Source: Barnesiella sp. An55 (GTDB lineage: Bacteria; Bacteroidota; Bacteroidia; Bacteroidales; Barnesiellaceae). From it: 64,000 nucleotides of DNA. The stretch spans positions 1-64,000 of the forward strand of contig NZ_NFHZ01000005.1 of the NCBI RefSeq assembly GCF_002161555.1, in the 5' to 3' direction. This document shows, one piece after another, positions 1-7,957 of the stretch (within the stretch, counting starts at the first letter, position 1; each line of letters begins with the position of its first letter). Below the pieces are notes generated by a model. It did no database searches and was not told the origin of the DNA. It saw only the letters and a list, made by a program, of their open reading frames with translations. A program made the position numbers and the translations under genes.

Positions 1-423
1 TCCATTGCCCTGCCCGAAATTCCCGAAGGAGCCTACTTGGGTACACCCTCGGGCGACACCCGCATACTCGACGCCCACATAGCCGACGGCTACCTCTACT
101 ATACGGGTAGCGACGACATTGAACCGGGTGAGGTATATACGCTCTTTGTCCCCGTGGGCGAAGGGGTGAACTACCGTATCTTTGCCATTCTCGTGCAGCT
201 CACCGGCAACGAGGTGAGCGGTATCCAGTCGGTCGATGGGGATAACCTCCGCATCTTCACTACCCCCGGCCAGTTGCATATAGCGGGTACGGCAGCCCCG
301 GCTACCGTCTATAACCTGCAAGGTCGCCCGGTATATCGGGGAACCGACCGTACCATCACGCTGCCCGGTGGGGTTTATATCGTGCAGGTGGGCGATACCG
401 TGCAGAAAGCGGTCGTGCGGTAA
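1..423 (+). CDS. C-terminal part of a T9SS-exported protein (5' end outside the window)
   Basis: The reading frame is open from the first base (S-I-A-L-P-E-I-P-E-G) to the TAA at 421-423, so the start lies upstream. The last 70 or so residues have the features of a type IX secretion (Por) sorting domain: a beta-rich segment with the pattern VYNLQGRPV, then a LPGGVYIVQV strand and a basic end (KAVVR). Such domains carry cargo across the outer membrane and are usually removed or anchored there. Nothing visible identifies the function of the N-terminal part. The family call for the tail is firm; the function is unknown. Confidence 0.75.
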   Translation, partial: SIALPEIPEGAYLGTPSGDTRILDAHIADGYLYYTGSDDIEPGEVYTLFVPVGEGVNYRIFAILVQLTGNEVSGIQSVDGDNLRIFTTPGQLHIAGTAAPATVYNLQGRPVYRGTDRTITLPGGVYIVQVGDTVQKAVVR

Positions 424-492
424 GTGCTGTCGTTGTAGCGGCATGTTGCCTGCGATAGCATGAGAAACAGAAATCGCGTAATGCACAAGATC

Positions 493-520
493 AAGTCTCG
501 GCTCTTGAGGTCGGGACTTT
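493..520 (+). terminator. Probable terminator of the first gene
   Basis: An 8-bp stem (AAGTCTCG with CGGGACTT, one G-U pair) encloses an 11-base loop and is followed by TTTGCTTTAT. It lies 70 bases after the stop codon. The T run is short, so efficiency is uncertain. The remaining bases between 424 and 634 show no gene I can support. Confidence 0.4.
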
Positions 521-634
521 GCTTTATCGAGAACCGGGCATCGCCGCCTACGGGTCGCCCTTCGCCTCGCCGGCCGGGGAGGTATAAATATGCCGGTTCC
601 CTTATTTTTTTGATGCGATTGCCCGGGGAAAGCC

Positions 635-666
635 CTTGTTTACATGAAGAAAAAAACTTATCTTTG
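635..666 (+). promoter_or_regulatory. Bacteroidetes-type promoter for the scaffold/GGGtGRT operon
   Basis: TTG at 636-638, a 20-base spacer, then TATCTTTG at 659-666, matching TAnnTTTG. The spacing is that of the Bacteroidetes primary sigma factor. It lies about 50 bases before the ATG at 716. Confidence 0.65.
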
Positions 667-715
667 CATCGCTGAAAAGAGCATAAAAATACTCATCAAA
701 TAAAAAGAGCGAATT

Positions 716-1417
716 ATGGTTTATTCACACGAAGTAGAACACATGTGTGTTGTAAAGAAAGGTCCTAATCACGGACCGGCTCCTATCCCCGAAGAGGGAA
801 AATGGGTGAAAGCAAAAGAAGTGATTGATATTTCGGGCTTGACCCATGGTATCGGTTGGTGCGCTCCTCAACAAGGTGCTTGCAAACTGACGTTGAATGT
901 AAAGAACGGTGTTATCCAAGAAGCTCTGGTAGAGACTATCGGTTGCTCGGGTATGACTCACTCGGCCGCCATGGCATCGGAGATTCTCCCCGGTAAAACC
1001 ATCTTGGAAGCCTTGAATACCGACCTCGTTTGCGATGCCATCAACACGGCTATGCGCGAACTCTTCCTGCAAATCGTTTACGGTCGTACTCAGTCGGCCT
1101 TCTCGGAAGGCGGTCTGATGATCGGTGCCGGTCTCGAAGACCTCGGTAAAGGATTGCGCAGCCAGGTAGGTACGCTGTATGGAACATTGGCCAAAGGTCC
1201 CCGTTACCTCGAAATGACCGAGGGTTACATCAAGACTCTGGCTCTCGACGAGAACGACGAAATCATCGGTTACGAATTTGTTCACATGGGCAAATTCATG
1301 GAAGAGGTGAAAAAAGGAACCGACGCCAACGAGGCTCTCAAGAAAGTAACCGGTACCTACGGTCGTTTCACCAAAGAAGCCGGCGCAGTGAAATATATTG
1401 ATCCCCGTAACGAATAA
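716..1417 (+). CDS. NifU/IscU-like iron-sulfur scaffold protein of the GGGtGRT pair
   Basis: A 233-residue cytosolic protein related to the NifU/IscU N-terminal domain. Three cysteines fall where IscU-type scaffolds hold a nascent Fe-S cluster: C49 (GIGWCAP), C77 (ETIGCSGMTHSAAMASE) and C106 (LVCDAIN); C56 is a fourth nearby. The protein is longer than IscU (about 130 residues), with an added C-terminal half containing a GYEFVHMGKFMEEV segment. It starts at ATG 716 and is followed after 18 bases, with a strong AAGGAGGA ribosome site, by the GGGtGRT gene, so the two are surely co-transcribed. No isc, suf or nif gene is nearby, so general cluster assembly is not indicated. The scaffold relationship is visible; the client protein is inference, with the GGGtGRT partner most likely. 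Confidence 0.85.
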   Translation: MVYSHEVEHMCVVKKGPNHGPAPIPEEGKWVKAKEVIDISGLTHGIGWCAPQQGACKLTLNVKNGVIQEALVETIGCSGMTHSAAMASEILPGKTILEALNTDLVCDAINTAMRELFLQIVYGRTQSAFSEGGLMIGAGLEDLGKGLRSQVGTLYGTLAKGPRYLEMTEGYIKTLALDENDEIIGYEFVHMGKFMEEVKKGTDANEALKKVTGTYGRFTKEAGAVKYIDPRNE

Positions 1418-1435
1418 AATAAGGAGGAAGAGACT

Positions 1436-2446
1436 ATGATTAGAGAAGTGAAATTTGAAAGTCAAGACCGTCGTATCAAGCAAATTCTTGCTGCCTTGAA
1501 CGCTAACGGCATCAAAGATATTGAAGAGGCCAACGCCATCTGCGAATCTTACGGACTCGATCCTTATAAAACTTGCGAGGAGACTCAACCCATCTGCTTC
1601 GAGAACGCCAAGTGGGCCTATGTAGTAGGAGCTGCCATCGCCTTGAAGAAAGGTTGCAAAAACGCCGCCGACGCTGCCGAGGCCATCGGTATCGGTCTGC
1701 AGTCGTTCTGTATCCCCGGTTCGGTAGCCGACGACCGTAAAGTAGGTCTCGGTCACGGTAACCTCGCTGCCCGTCTGCTCCGCGAAGAGACCAAATGCTT
1801 CGCCTTCCTGGCCGGTCACGAGTCGTTTGCCGCTGCCGAAGGTGCTATCAAAATTGCCGCCAAAGCCGACAAAGTACGTAAAGAGCCCCTCCGTTGCATC
1901 CTCAACGGTCTGGGTAAAGACGCCGCACAAATCATCTCGCGTATCAATGGTTTCACCTATGTACAAACTCAGTTCGACTACTATACGGGCGAATTGAAAG
2001 TAGTTCGTGAAATCCCCTACTCCAAAGGCGAACGCGCCAAAGTAAAATGCTATGGCGCCGACGATGTACGCGAAGGTGTAGCCATCATGTGGCACGAAGG
2101 TGTGGACGTATCGATCACGGGTAACTCGACGAACCCCACGCGTTTCCAACACCCCGTAGCCGGTACTTACAAGAAAGAGTGCGTAGAGAGAGGTAAGAAA
2201 TACTTCTCTGTTGCATCGGGTGGTGGCACGGGCCGTACCCTGCACCCCGACAACATGGCTGCCGGTCCCGCCTCTTACGGTATGACCGACACGATGGGTC
2301 GTATGCACAGCGACGCTCAGTTCGCCGGTTCTTCGTCGGTACCTGCCCACGTAGAGATGATGGGCTTCCTCGGTATCGGTAACAACCCCATGGTAGGTTG
2401 CACCGTAGCTTGCGCCGTAGATGTAGCTACCGCCCTGAACAAGTAA
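1436..2446 (+). CDS. GGGtGRT-family protein, function unknown
   Basis: A 336-residue protein carrying the family signature GGGTGRT at residues 262-268, followed by conserved LHPDNMAAGPASYGMTDTMGR and a C-terminal GNNPMVGCTVACAVDVA segment. Cysteines occur in the N-terminal part (ICESYGLDPYKTCEETQPICF) and near the end (GCTVAC). No signal peptide or membrane segment is seen. The family (Pfam GGGtGRT) is found in anaerobes and has no established function that I know of. It is the second gene of a two-gene operon with the NifU-like scaffold, so an Fe-S or other metal cofactor is a fair guess. A strong terminator follows, and ferritin is the next gene. Confidence 0.85.
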   Translation: MIREVKFESQDRRIKQILAALNANGIKDIEEANAICESYGLDPYKTCEETQPICFENAKWAYVVGAAIALKKGCKNAADAAEAIGIGLQSFCIPGSVADDRKVGLGHGNLAARLLREETKCFAFLAGHESFAAAEGAIKIAAKADKVRKEPLRCILNGLGKDAAQIISRINGFTYVQTQFDYYTGELKVVREIPYSKGERAKVKCYGADDVREGVAIMWHEGVDVSITGNSTNPTRFQHPVAGTYKKECVERGKKYFSVASGGGTGRTLHPDNMAAGPASYGMTDTMGRMHSDAQFAGSSSVPAHVEMMGFLGIGNNPMVGCTVACAVDVATALNK

Positions 2447-2748
2447 TCGATAACACACAAGTATCGATACAGCAAAACCCCGTGACTCCTGTGAGTCGCG
2501 GGGTTTTTTGTTAGTGGCATACCGTGCTGCCACGGCGGCATCCATGCCGGGTGTGGCTGCCAAAATGTCCAGCAGAGAATCGGACAAGATTGCGCCGGTG
2601 GCGAAAATACGGCACGAAAATAGGGGTGGAGCAGTGCCTTGGAACTGACAGTGGGGCATACTGGTTGCTGGTTTGGTAGGTGGTACAGTTTTTGTAGAAC
2701 TATCTGTGGTTTTGAAAACTGAATATTAAACTTAAAAAATATAGCATT
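2447..2748. other. Intergenic region with one terminator, no gene seen
   Basis: Apart from the terminator at 2474-2511 I see no coding or RNA gene. A short open frame on the minus strand (2317-2541) lies partly antisense to the GGGtGRT gene and shows no protein features. No clear TAnnTTTG promoter for ferritin could be placed. Confidence 0.5.
2474..2511 (+). terminator. Rho-independent terminator after the GGGtGRT gene
   Basis: AACCCCGTGACTC pairs with GAGTCGCGGGGTT across a short loop and is followed by TTTTT. It closes the two-gene operon and separates it from ferritin. Confidence 0.85.
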
Positions 2749-3234
2749 ATGATCTCACAGAAATTACAAGAAGCCATTAACGTACAGATTACGGCCGAGA
2801 TGTGGTCGTCGAACCTTTATCTGTCGATGTCGTTCTATTTCAAGAAATTGGGATATGACGGATTTGCCAACTGGATGCGTAAACAGTCGCAGGAAGAGTT
2901 GACTCACGCCTACGAACTGGCCGACTATATGGCTAAACGTGGTGGTGTGGCCAAAGTGGATAAAATCGATGTAGTTCCTCAAGAGTGGGAAAACGTGCTC
3001 GATGCTTTCGAGAACGTATATCAACACGAGTGCCACGTATCGTCGCTGATCGACGAGTTGGTCAATGTGGCTTCGGCCGAGAAGGATAAAGCTACCCAAG
3101 ACTTCCTCTGGGGCTATGTTCGCGAACAGGTTGAAGAAGAGGCCACTGCCTTGAATATTGTTGAGAAACTGAAACGTTGCAAAGACGAATCGGGTATCCT
3201 CTTCCTGGATGACAAACTGGGTGAGAGAGAATAA
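2749..3234 (+). CDS. ftnA: Ferritin (FtnA type)
   Basis: A 161-residue four-helix ferritin that oxidises Fe(II) and stores iron as a mineral in a 24-subunit cytosolic shell. All ferroxidase ligands are present at E. coli FtnA numbering: E17, E50 and H53 (QEELTH), E94, Q127 and E130 (REQVEEE); Y24 is also kept. There is no haem-binding feature that would suggest bacterioferritin. Length is normal for the family. It stands alone between two terminators, immediately after the NifU-like/GGGtGRT operon, so an iron-related neighbourhood is plausible, but it is a separate transcript. Confidence 0.95.
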   Translation: MISQKLQEAINVQITAEMWSSNLYLSMSFYFKKLGYDGFANWMRKQSQEELTHAYELADYMAKRGGVAKVDKIDVVPQEWENVLDAFENVYQHECHVSSLIDELVNVASAEKDKATQDFLWGYVREQVEEEATALNIVEKLKRCKDESGILFLDDKLGERE

Positions 3235-3272
3235 TCGATCGTTGAGTCTAAACCTCAGTTGTGATTGAAAAA

Positions 3273-3314
3273 AATGCTCCGATAGAAACAGTGTTCCTGT
3301 CGGGGTATTTTTTT
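3273..3314 (+). terminator. Terminator after ferritin
   Basis: ATGCTCCGATAGAAACA pairs with TGTTCCTGTCGGGGTAT, including several G-U pairs, and is followed by TTTTTTT. Confidence 0.75.
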
Positions 3315-3338
3315 GTGTAATCAAATAGGGAGTGAACG

Positions 3339-3545
3339 ATGAAAAAGTTGTTATGCCCGCAGTGTAAGGTATCGGCCCTGTATGTGAAGAACGGGCAGGG
3401 CGATCGGCGGTCGGTTTATGTAACGGACGACTATCGGGTGGTGCCCCGCAACGATGGCGAAAGTCTCGAGGGGTTCGACCTGGAGACGGTCTATTGCCTG
3501 GGTTGCTCGTGGAGCGGTTCGCCCAGGCGATTGGTTCTCAGGTAG
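3339..3545 (+). CDS. Small zinc-ribbon-like protein
   Basis: A 68-residue protein with two cysteine pairs, C6-P-Q-C9 and C53-L-G-C56, spaced like a zinc ribbon. It is followed closely by a strong terminator. A GGGAG ribosome site precedes the ATG. No function is recognised. It lies 25 bases downstream of the ferritin terminator and may be expressed by read-through; no TAnnTTTG box could be placed between them. The balanced cysteine pairs argue that it is a real gene despite its size. Confidence 0.65.
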   Translation: MKKLLCPQCKVSALYVKNGQGDRRSVYVTDDYRVVPRNDGESLEGFDLETVYCLGCSWSGSPRRLVLR

Positions 3546-3575
3546 TATCGATGGCCTGATGACCGTGACGCAACG

Positions 3576-3617
3576 AAAAAGTCCGGTTCCGCAGGTGTGC
3601 GGGGCCGGACTTTTTTT
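3576..3617. terminator. Bidirectional terminator between convergent genes
   Basis: AAAAAGTCCGG pairs with CCGGACTTTTT around a GC-rich inner hairpin. It has A and T runs on the two sides, so it can stop both the small zinc-ribbon gene (plus) and the M16 operon (minus). Confidence 0.85.
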
Positions 3618-3629
3618 GTAGCGATAACC

Positions 3630-4952
3630 CTATCGAGGCAGAGCCAGCGGGGGTATGTGGTTGCGGTCGCCTGCCACGGTTATGTAGAACTGTTGAGGGC
3701 AGAGGTAGCGGCGGGCGGCCTCCAGCAGGTCGTGGGCGGTGAGCCGGCGTATAGCCTCGTCCTGGCGGGCAAAGTAGTCGATGGTGAGGGCGTTGGCCTT
3801 GAGCGACAGGTAATAGTCGGCAATGGAGAAAGGCGAGTCGAGAGTGCGGGCCATCTCGCCACGCAGATAGTTCTTGACGACCGTCAGCTCGTCGGCGGGG
3901 ATGGCTTCGTTGCGCAGCCGTTCTATCTCGGCAAAGGTCTCGTCGATGAGGGGACGGGTAAACTCGGTGCCGGTCTGGGTCGAGATGACCAGGTAGCTGC
4001 CGTATCGCATGGCGGCTACCGACGAGGCGATGCCGTAGGTGTAGCCCTTCTCTTCGCGTATGTTCGACATGAGACGGCTGCCGAAGTACCCGCCCAGCGC
4101 CGTGCATAGCATTTTGAGGGCGAAGAAGTCGGGGTGGTCTCGGTTGATGACCGGCAGTCCCATCCGTATGCCCGATTGCAGGGCGTGCTCTTTGTGGGTG
4201 ATGACAATGTGTTGCCCGGAGGGGCAGATGGGATAACGAGCCTCGGGTTGCAGGGCTTCGACGGGGTAGGGCCACGACTGGCCGAAGTGTTGCTCCAGAT
4301 TGTCGAGCAGGCGGTCGGTCACTTTGCCGGCGATGAAGATGTGGCATCGGTCGGGGCGGATGTGCTGTCGGTGATAGGCCTTGAGGTCGGCGGTTGTGAT
4401 GCGCTCGAGATGAGCCGGGGTGACGGTGCGCCCGTAGGGATGTTCCGACCCGAAAATCTGGGCGAGGAAGGTGTCGGAGGCGAGCGAGTCCACCTTTTCG
4501 TTCTGCACGAGCAGTTGCTGGATGCGGCGCTCCCGTAACCGGTCAAATTCGGCCTGTGGAAAATCGGGACGCACAACCAGGTCGGCCAGCAGGCCGATGC
4601 AGGTGTCGAGATGCCGGTTGAGGGTATAGAGGGTCACATACTGGTAGTGGCTCGAGGTGGTGGTTTGCAGCCAGGCTCCGTGGTAGTCGAAGGCCTCGGC
4701 TATCGTTTCGGAACTTTTCCCGGCGGCTCCCTCCTTGAGCATGAGCAGCGTGAGCGAGGCGGTGCCGGGCAGCGTGTCGGCATAGTATCCGCCGTCGAAC
4801 ATGAGGTCGATGCGGCACACCTCTTCGTCGCCCTGGTTGCAAGCGACAACCTCTATGCCGTTGGAGAGGCGGTAGCGGTCGGGCTCGGGCAGCGAGAGGG
4901 GCGGAAAGGCCCCGACTGCCGGTGGTGTAATGCGGTCGAGAATCGTGTTCAT
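3630..4952 (-). CDS. M16 (insulinase-like) family protein lacking the zinc motif
   Basis: A 440-residue protein with the two-lobed M16 fold. The first lobe begins [14 protein letters not shown]; the second carries [19 protein letters not shown], the Tyr/Arg region that holds substrate in the partner subunit of two-chain M16 peptidases. The HxxEH zinc site expected in the first lobe is missing: the stretch reads [13 protein letters not shown]. It is therefore probably a non-catalytic M16 subunit or pseudoenzyme. No HxxEH partner is in the window and no signal peptide is seen. The start at 4952 is chosen because it overlaps the kdsB stop as ATGA; longer frames run into kdsB. It is the last gene of the nfeD-kdsB operon. 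Confidence 0.85.
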   Translation of the reverse strand: MNTILDRITPPAVGAFPPLSLPEPDRYRLSNGIEVVACNQGDEEVCRIDLMFDGGYYADTLPGTASLTLLMLKEGAAGKSSETIAEAFDYHGAWLQTTTSSHYQYVTLYTLNRHLDTCIGLLADLVVRPDFPQAEFDRLRERRIQQLLVQNEKVDSLASDTFLAQIFGSEHPYGRTVTPAHLERITTADLKAYHRQHIRPDRCHIFIAGKVTDRLLDNLEQHFGQSWPYPVEALQPEARYPICPSGQHIVITHKEHALQSGIRMGLPVINRDHPDFFALKMLCTALGGYFGSRLMSNIREEKGYTYGIASSVAAMRYGSYLVISTQTGTEFTRPLIDETFAEIERLRNEAIPADELTVVKNYLRGEMARTLDSPFSIADYYLSLKANALTIDYFARQDEAIRRLTAHDLLEAARRYLCPQQFYITVAGDRNHIPPLALPR

Positions 4953-5692
4953 GGCAGTAGGGCGATAGCTTTTTGCAGGTCGGCGGGGGTGTCGATACCG
5001 ATGGTCTCCTGGGTGGTGATACCTACCTTGATGGTGTAGCCGTTTTGCAGCCAGCGCAGCTGTTCGAGCGACTCGGCCAGCTCGAGCGACGACTGAGGCA
5101 GACGGGTAATCTGGGCCAGCACGTCGGCACGGTATCCATACATGCCTATGTGTTTGTAGTAGGTGTGGCGAGCCAGCCATTCAGCCGGTTCCACGCCTCG
5201 CAGATAGGGGATAACCGAGCGGCTGAAGTAGAGTGCCTCGTGACGTTCGTTCATCACCACCTTGGGCGAGTTGGGGTTGGCCAGCGCCTCGTAGCCCTCT
5301 GTTGCCTCAAAGGGGCGAACGAGGGTAGCAATTTGGGTTTGCGGCGAATCGAAGCAGGCGATGAGGCTTTCGATTTGCTCGGGTTTGATAAAGGGCTCGT
5401 CGCCCTGGATGTTGATGACCACATCTTCGTGCCCGCCTAGGTTGTTGTAGGCCTCGAAACAGCGGTCGGTCCCGCTGCGGTGCAGGGTCGAGGTCATCAC
5501 CACCTGCCCGCCAAACGACTGCACGGCGTTGAAGATGCGGTCGTCGTCGGTAGCTACGCACACGCGGTCGAGCACTTTACTGGCCTGCTCATAGACCCGC
5601 TGAATCATGTATTTCCCTTTCATGTCGGCCAGCGGTTTCCCGGGGAATCGGGTCGATGCATAGCGGGCCGGAATGATGCCTATGAATTTCAT
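4949..5692 (-). CDS. kdsB: 3-deoxy-manno-octulosonate cytidylyltransferase
   Basis: A 247-residue cytosolic enzyme that activates KDO with CTP to CMP-KDO for lipopolysaccharide inner-core synthesis. It shows the nucleotidyltransferase start [36 protein letters not shown] and NIQGDEPF. Length is that of the family. It follows nfeD after 27 bases and overlaps the M16 gene by four bases (ATGA), so the three are co-transcribed from the promoter at 7111-7142. Confidence 0.97.
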   Translation of the reverse strand: MKFIGIIPARYASTRFPGKPLADMKGKYMIQRVYEQASKVLDRVCVATDDDRIFNAVQSFGGQVVMTSTLHRSGTDRCFEAYNNLGGHEDVVINIQGDEPFIKPEQIESLIACFDSPQTQIATLVRPFEATEGYEALANPNSPKVVMNERHEALYFSRSVIPYLRGVEPAEWLARHTYYKHIGMYGYRADVLAQITRLPQSSLELAESLEQLRWLQNGYTIKVGITTQETIGIDTPADLQKAIALLP

Positions 5693-5719
5693 ATCGATAG
5701 TTGTTTTTATAATTGTTTT

Positions 5720-7084
5720 TTATTTGTCTTCAACTACATACAGTTGGGCATTCTCATACTTGACTACCCGCACGGTGGCTCCCTGCTCGATATAGCCGTG
5801 CAGAGCTACGGCGTCGAACTGGTTGCCATCGATGACAATCTTGCCCGCAGGGCGCAGTATGGTAGCTGCCACGCCTGTGCTGCCGATGTATTGTTGCAAT
5901 TCGGTGGGTACACCTATATAACCCTCCTCCTTGTCTTGGACCGATTGCAGGGCCAGTCGGCCGATGGGACCTTTGCTCGTGAGTTTCTTGAAGAAGAGGA
6001 GCAGCAGCACGGCATAGACGATGATACCCGAGGTGACGATGATGAGTCCTTTGCCTATCTCGTGGGCCGGGACGAACTCGAAGTTGAAGTTGACATTCCC
6101 CACCAGTGCCAGTACGAGGGCGGCCAGGATGAGGATGAAGCCCGAGATGCCGGCAATGCCGAAGCCCGGGATGACGAATATTTCGAAGATGAGCAGGATG
6201 ATGCCCACGACAAAGATGAGTATCTCCCAGTTGGCCGCCAGCCCGTCGATGTAGAGCGGGGCAAAGTAGAGCACCGCGGCGGTGCAGGCTACGGCGGCGG
6301 GCAGACCCACGCCGGGGGTCTTCAGCTCCATGAATATGCCGCCGAAGATGAGGGTGACCAGGATGGCTTGCAGGGCGGGATTGGTGAGGAAGCCGGCAAT
6401 CTCGTCGAAGAGCGTGGGCTCGAACTGCCGCAGCGTGTAATGGGAGCGGTGCAGCTGTTGGGTGACAAGCTCATCGACATTCTCGACCACCCCTTCGCAA
6501 TAGCGTTGGGCCATGGCCTCGCTGGCCGTGAGGGTAAGCACCTTGCCCGAGTCGCACAGGTGGGGCACGACAATACGTTCATCGACCATGGCTTCGGCAA
6601 TGAGGGGATTGCGCCGCCAGTTACCGGTCGAGTCTTTGCCATGTGCTTCGGCCGTGGCCCGCATGGTAGCCCGCATGTACGACTGGTATTTGTCGGGCAT
6701 GGCGGCCCCCGTCTCGTTGACCACCGTGGCGGCTCCCATGCTGGCGCTGCTGCGCATGTAGATGCTGTCGCAGGCGATGGCGATGAGGGCACCCGCCGAG
6801 GCGGCGTTGTTGTCGATGAAGGCATAGACCGGCAGAGGGTAGTTGAGGATGGCGGTGCGCATGGAATCGGCATGAACTACGGTGCCCCCGTAGGTATTGA
6901 GCCTGAGTATGATGGCTTTGGCTCCCTCTTGTTGGGCCCGATGCAGGCCGGTACGCAGGTATCGCCAGGTGGTGCTGCCTATCTCCTTGTCGATATCTAT
7001 CTGGTATATAGTATCTTGTGAATTCGCCGCAAAGAGAGTGAAAAAGAATGAGATAAAAAGTATGTATTTGTGAAACTTTTTCAT
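5720..7084 (-). CDS. NfeD-family membrane-bound serine protease
   Basis: A 454-residue protein with a signal peptide (1-22), a ClpP-like periplasmic protease domain, a membrane block of several segments (about 240-375) and a C-terminal OB-fold (STGVAATILRPAGKIVIDG...). The likely catalytic pair of this family is visible: S96 in NNAASAGALIA and K132 in MPDKYQ, with NTYGG earlier as the oxyanion region. It is the long NfeD form. The usual partner, a stomatin/SPFH protein, is not adjacent; kdsB follows instead. A full TTTG-N20-TAATTTTG promoter lies 27-58 bases upstream. Confidence 0.9.
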   Translation of the reverse strand: MKKFHKYILFISFFFTLFAANSQDTIYQIDIDKEIGSTTWRYLRTGLHRAQQEGAKAIILRLNTYGGTVVHADSMRTAILNYPLPVYAFIDNNAASAGALIAIACDSIYMRSSASMGAATVVNETGAAMPDKYQSYMRATMRATAEAHGKDSTGNWRRNPLIAEAMVDERIVVPHLCDSGKVLTLTASEAMAQRYCEGVVENVDELVTQQLHRSHYTLRQFEPTLFDEIAGFLTNPALQAILVTLIFGGIFMELKTPGVGLPAAVACTAAVLYFAPLYIDGLAANWEILIFVVGIILLIFEIFVIPGFGIAGISGFILILAALVLALVGNVNFNFEFVPAHEIGKGLIIVTSGIIVYAVLLLLFFKKLTSKGPIGRLALQSVQDKEEGYIGVPTELQQYIGSTGVAATILRPAGKIVIDGNQFDAVALHGYIEQGATVRVVKYENAQLYVVEDK

Positions 7085-7110
7085 AAACGAATGTGTTTAT
7101 TGTCAGGAAA

Positions 7111-7142
7111 CAAAATTAAAGCGACGAGAAACATGTTACAAA
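7111..7142 (-). promoter_or_regulatory. Promoter of the nfeD-kdsB-M16 operon
   Basis: Read on the minus strand: TTTG (7142-7139), a 20-base spacer, then TAATTTTG (7118-7111). This is an exact match to the Bacteroidetes -33/-7 pattern. Confidence 0.75.
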
Positions 7143-7366
7143 GTAAATAAAAAAATAAAAAGAAGTGATATTGTTGTGTTGTATTTTGCGAAAATAGAAT
7201 CTTTTGGACTTTCATCGAGGTGGTTGTAAATCTCGGGATTGTTTTGAGAATATGGAATTTCAGATAGTAGTAGTTGATAACAGATTTTCGATGCATTTTC
7301 GTAATACAAAGTAGTAGTAAAAGGGATAAACAGAAATTACAAAAGTCATCAGGAGAATTATCAAAT

Positions 7367-7870
7367 ATGAACTCTTTAAAATTTCAAGATCGATTGCTCG
7401 ACCTGCAAGACAATCTGTTGAATTTTGCCTATATGCTCACTGCCAATCGCGAGGAGGCGAAAGATTTGCTCCAGGATACTACGCTCAAAGCGCTTGACAA
7501 CGAGGATAAATATATCGACAATGTCAATTTCAAAGGATGGGTGTTTACCATCATGCGAAATATTTTTATCAACAACTACCGCCGGGTAGTACGCAACCAA
7601 ACCATCATCGACCAGACCGAGGATTTGTATCACCTGAATTTGCCTCAGGACTCGGGTTTCACTTCGCCCGAAGGATCGTTTACCGTCAAGGAGATTACCA
7701 AGGCCATCAACAGTTTCGGCGAGGAGTATCGGGTGCCTTTTGCCATGCATGTGGCGGGGTATAAGTATCACGAGATTGCCGAGAAGATGGATTTGCCGTT
7801 GGGCACGGTCAAGAGCCGCATCTTTTTTGCCCGGCAACGGTTGCAGGAGATTTTGAAAGACTATAAATAA
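7367..7870 (+). CDS. ECF-type RNA polymerase sigma factor
   Basis: A 167-residue sigma-70-family protein with region 2 (LMLTAN-type helix YMLTANREEAKDLLQDTTLKAL, then GWVFTIMRNIFINNYRR) and region 4 (YKYHEIAEKMDLPLGTVKSRIFFARQRLQEIL). No region 1 or 3, as in ECF sigma factors. Start 7367 is preceded by AGGAG; an upstream in-frame start would add 31 residues without family similarity. No anti-sigma factor, FecR-like or TonB-receptor gene is adjacent, so its signal is unknown. A terminator follows and the next gene is convergent. Confidence 0.9.
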   Translation: MNSLKFQDRLLDLQDNLLNFAYMLTANREEAKDLLQDTTLKALDNEDKYIDNVNFKGWVFTIMRNIFINNYRRVVRNQTIIDQTEDLYHLNLPQDSGFTSPEGSFTVKEITKAINSFGEEYRVPFAMHVAGYKYHEIAEKMDLPLGTVKSRIFFARQRLQEILKDYK

Positions 7871-7912
7871 TCTGTCATTGTTATGGGTCAAACCGCGGGT
7901 TGCCCGCGATGA

Positions 7913-7957
7913 AACGCTCTCGACACCCTTTCCAGCAGGGGGTGTTCAGAGCGTTTT
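7913..7957 (+). terminator. Terminator of the sigma-factor gene, overlapping the convergent stop codon
   Basis: AACGCTCTCGACACCC pairs with GGGGTGTTCAGAGCGTT (one mismatch) and is followed by TTTT. The 3' arm contains the stop codon (7946-7948) of the convergent glycosyltransferase. Confidence 0.75.

Noticed and set aside
460-675. Possible 71-residue gene in the leader of the scaffold operon
   Set aside because: Low-complexity, basic sequence; it runs through the promoter at 635-666 and ends just before the real start.
725-2659. A 644-codon open frame on the minus strand opposite the scaffold and GGGtGRT genes
   Set aside because: It is a shadow produced by the strong codon bias of the real plus-strand genes. 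It has no family motif, no promoter and would contradict the well-supported operon.
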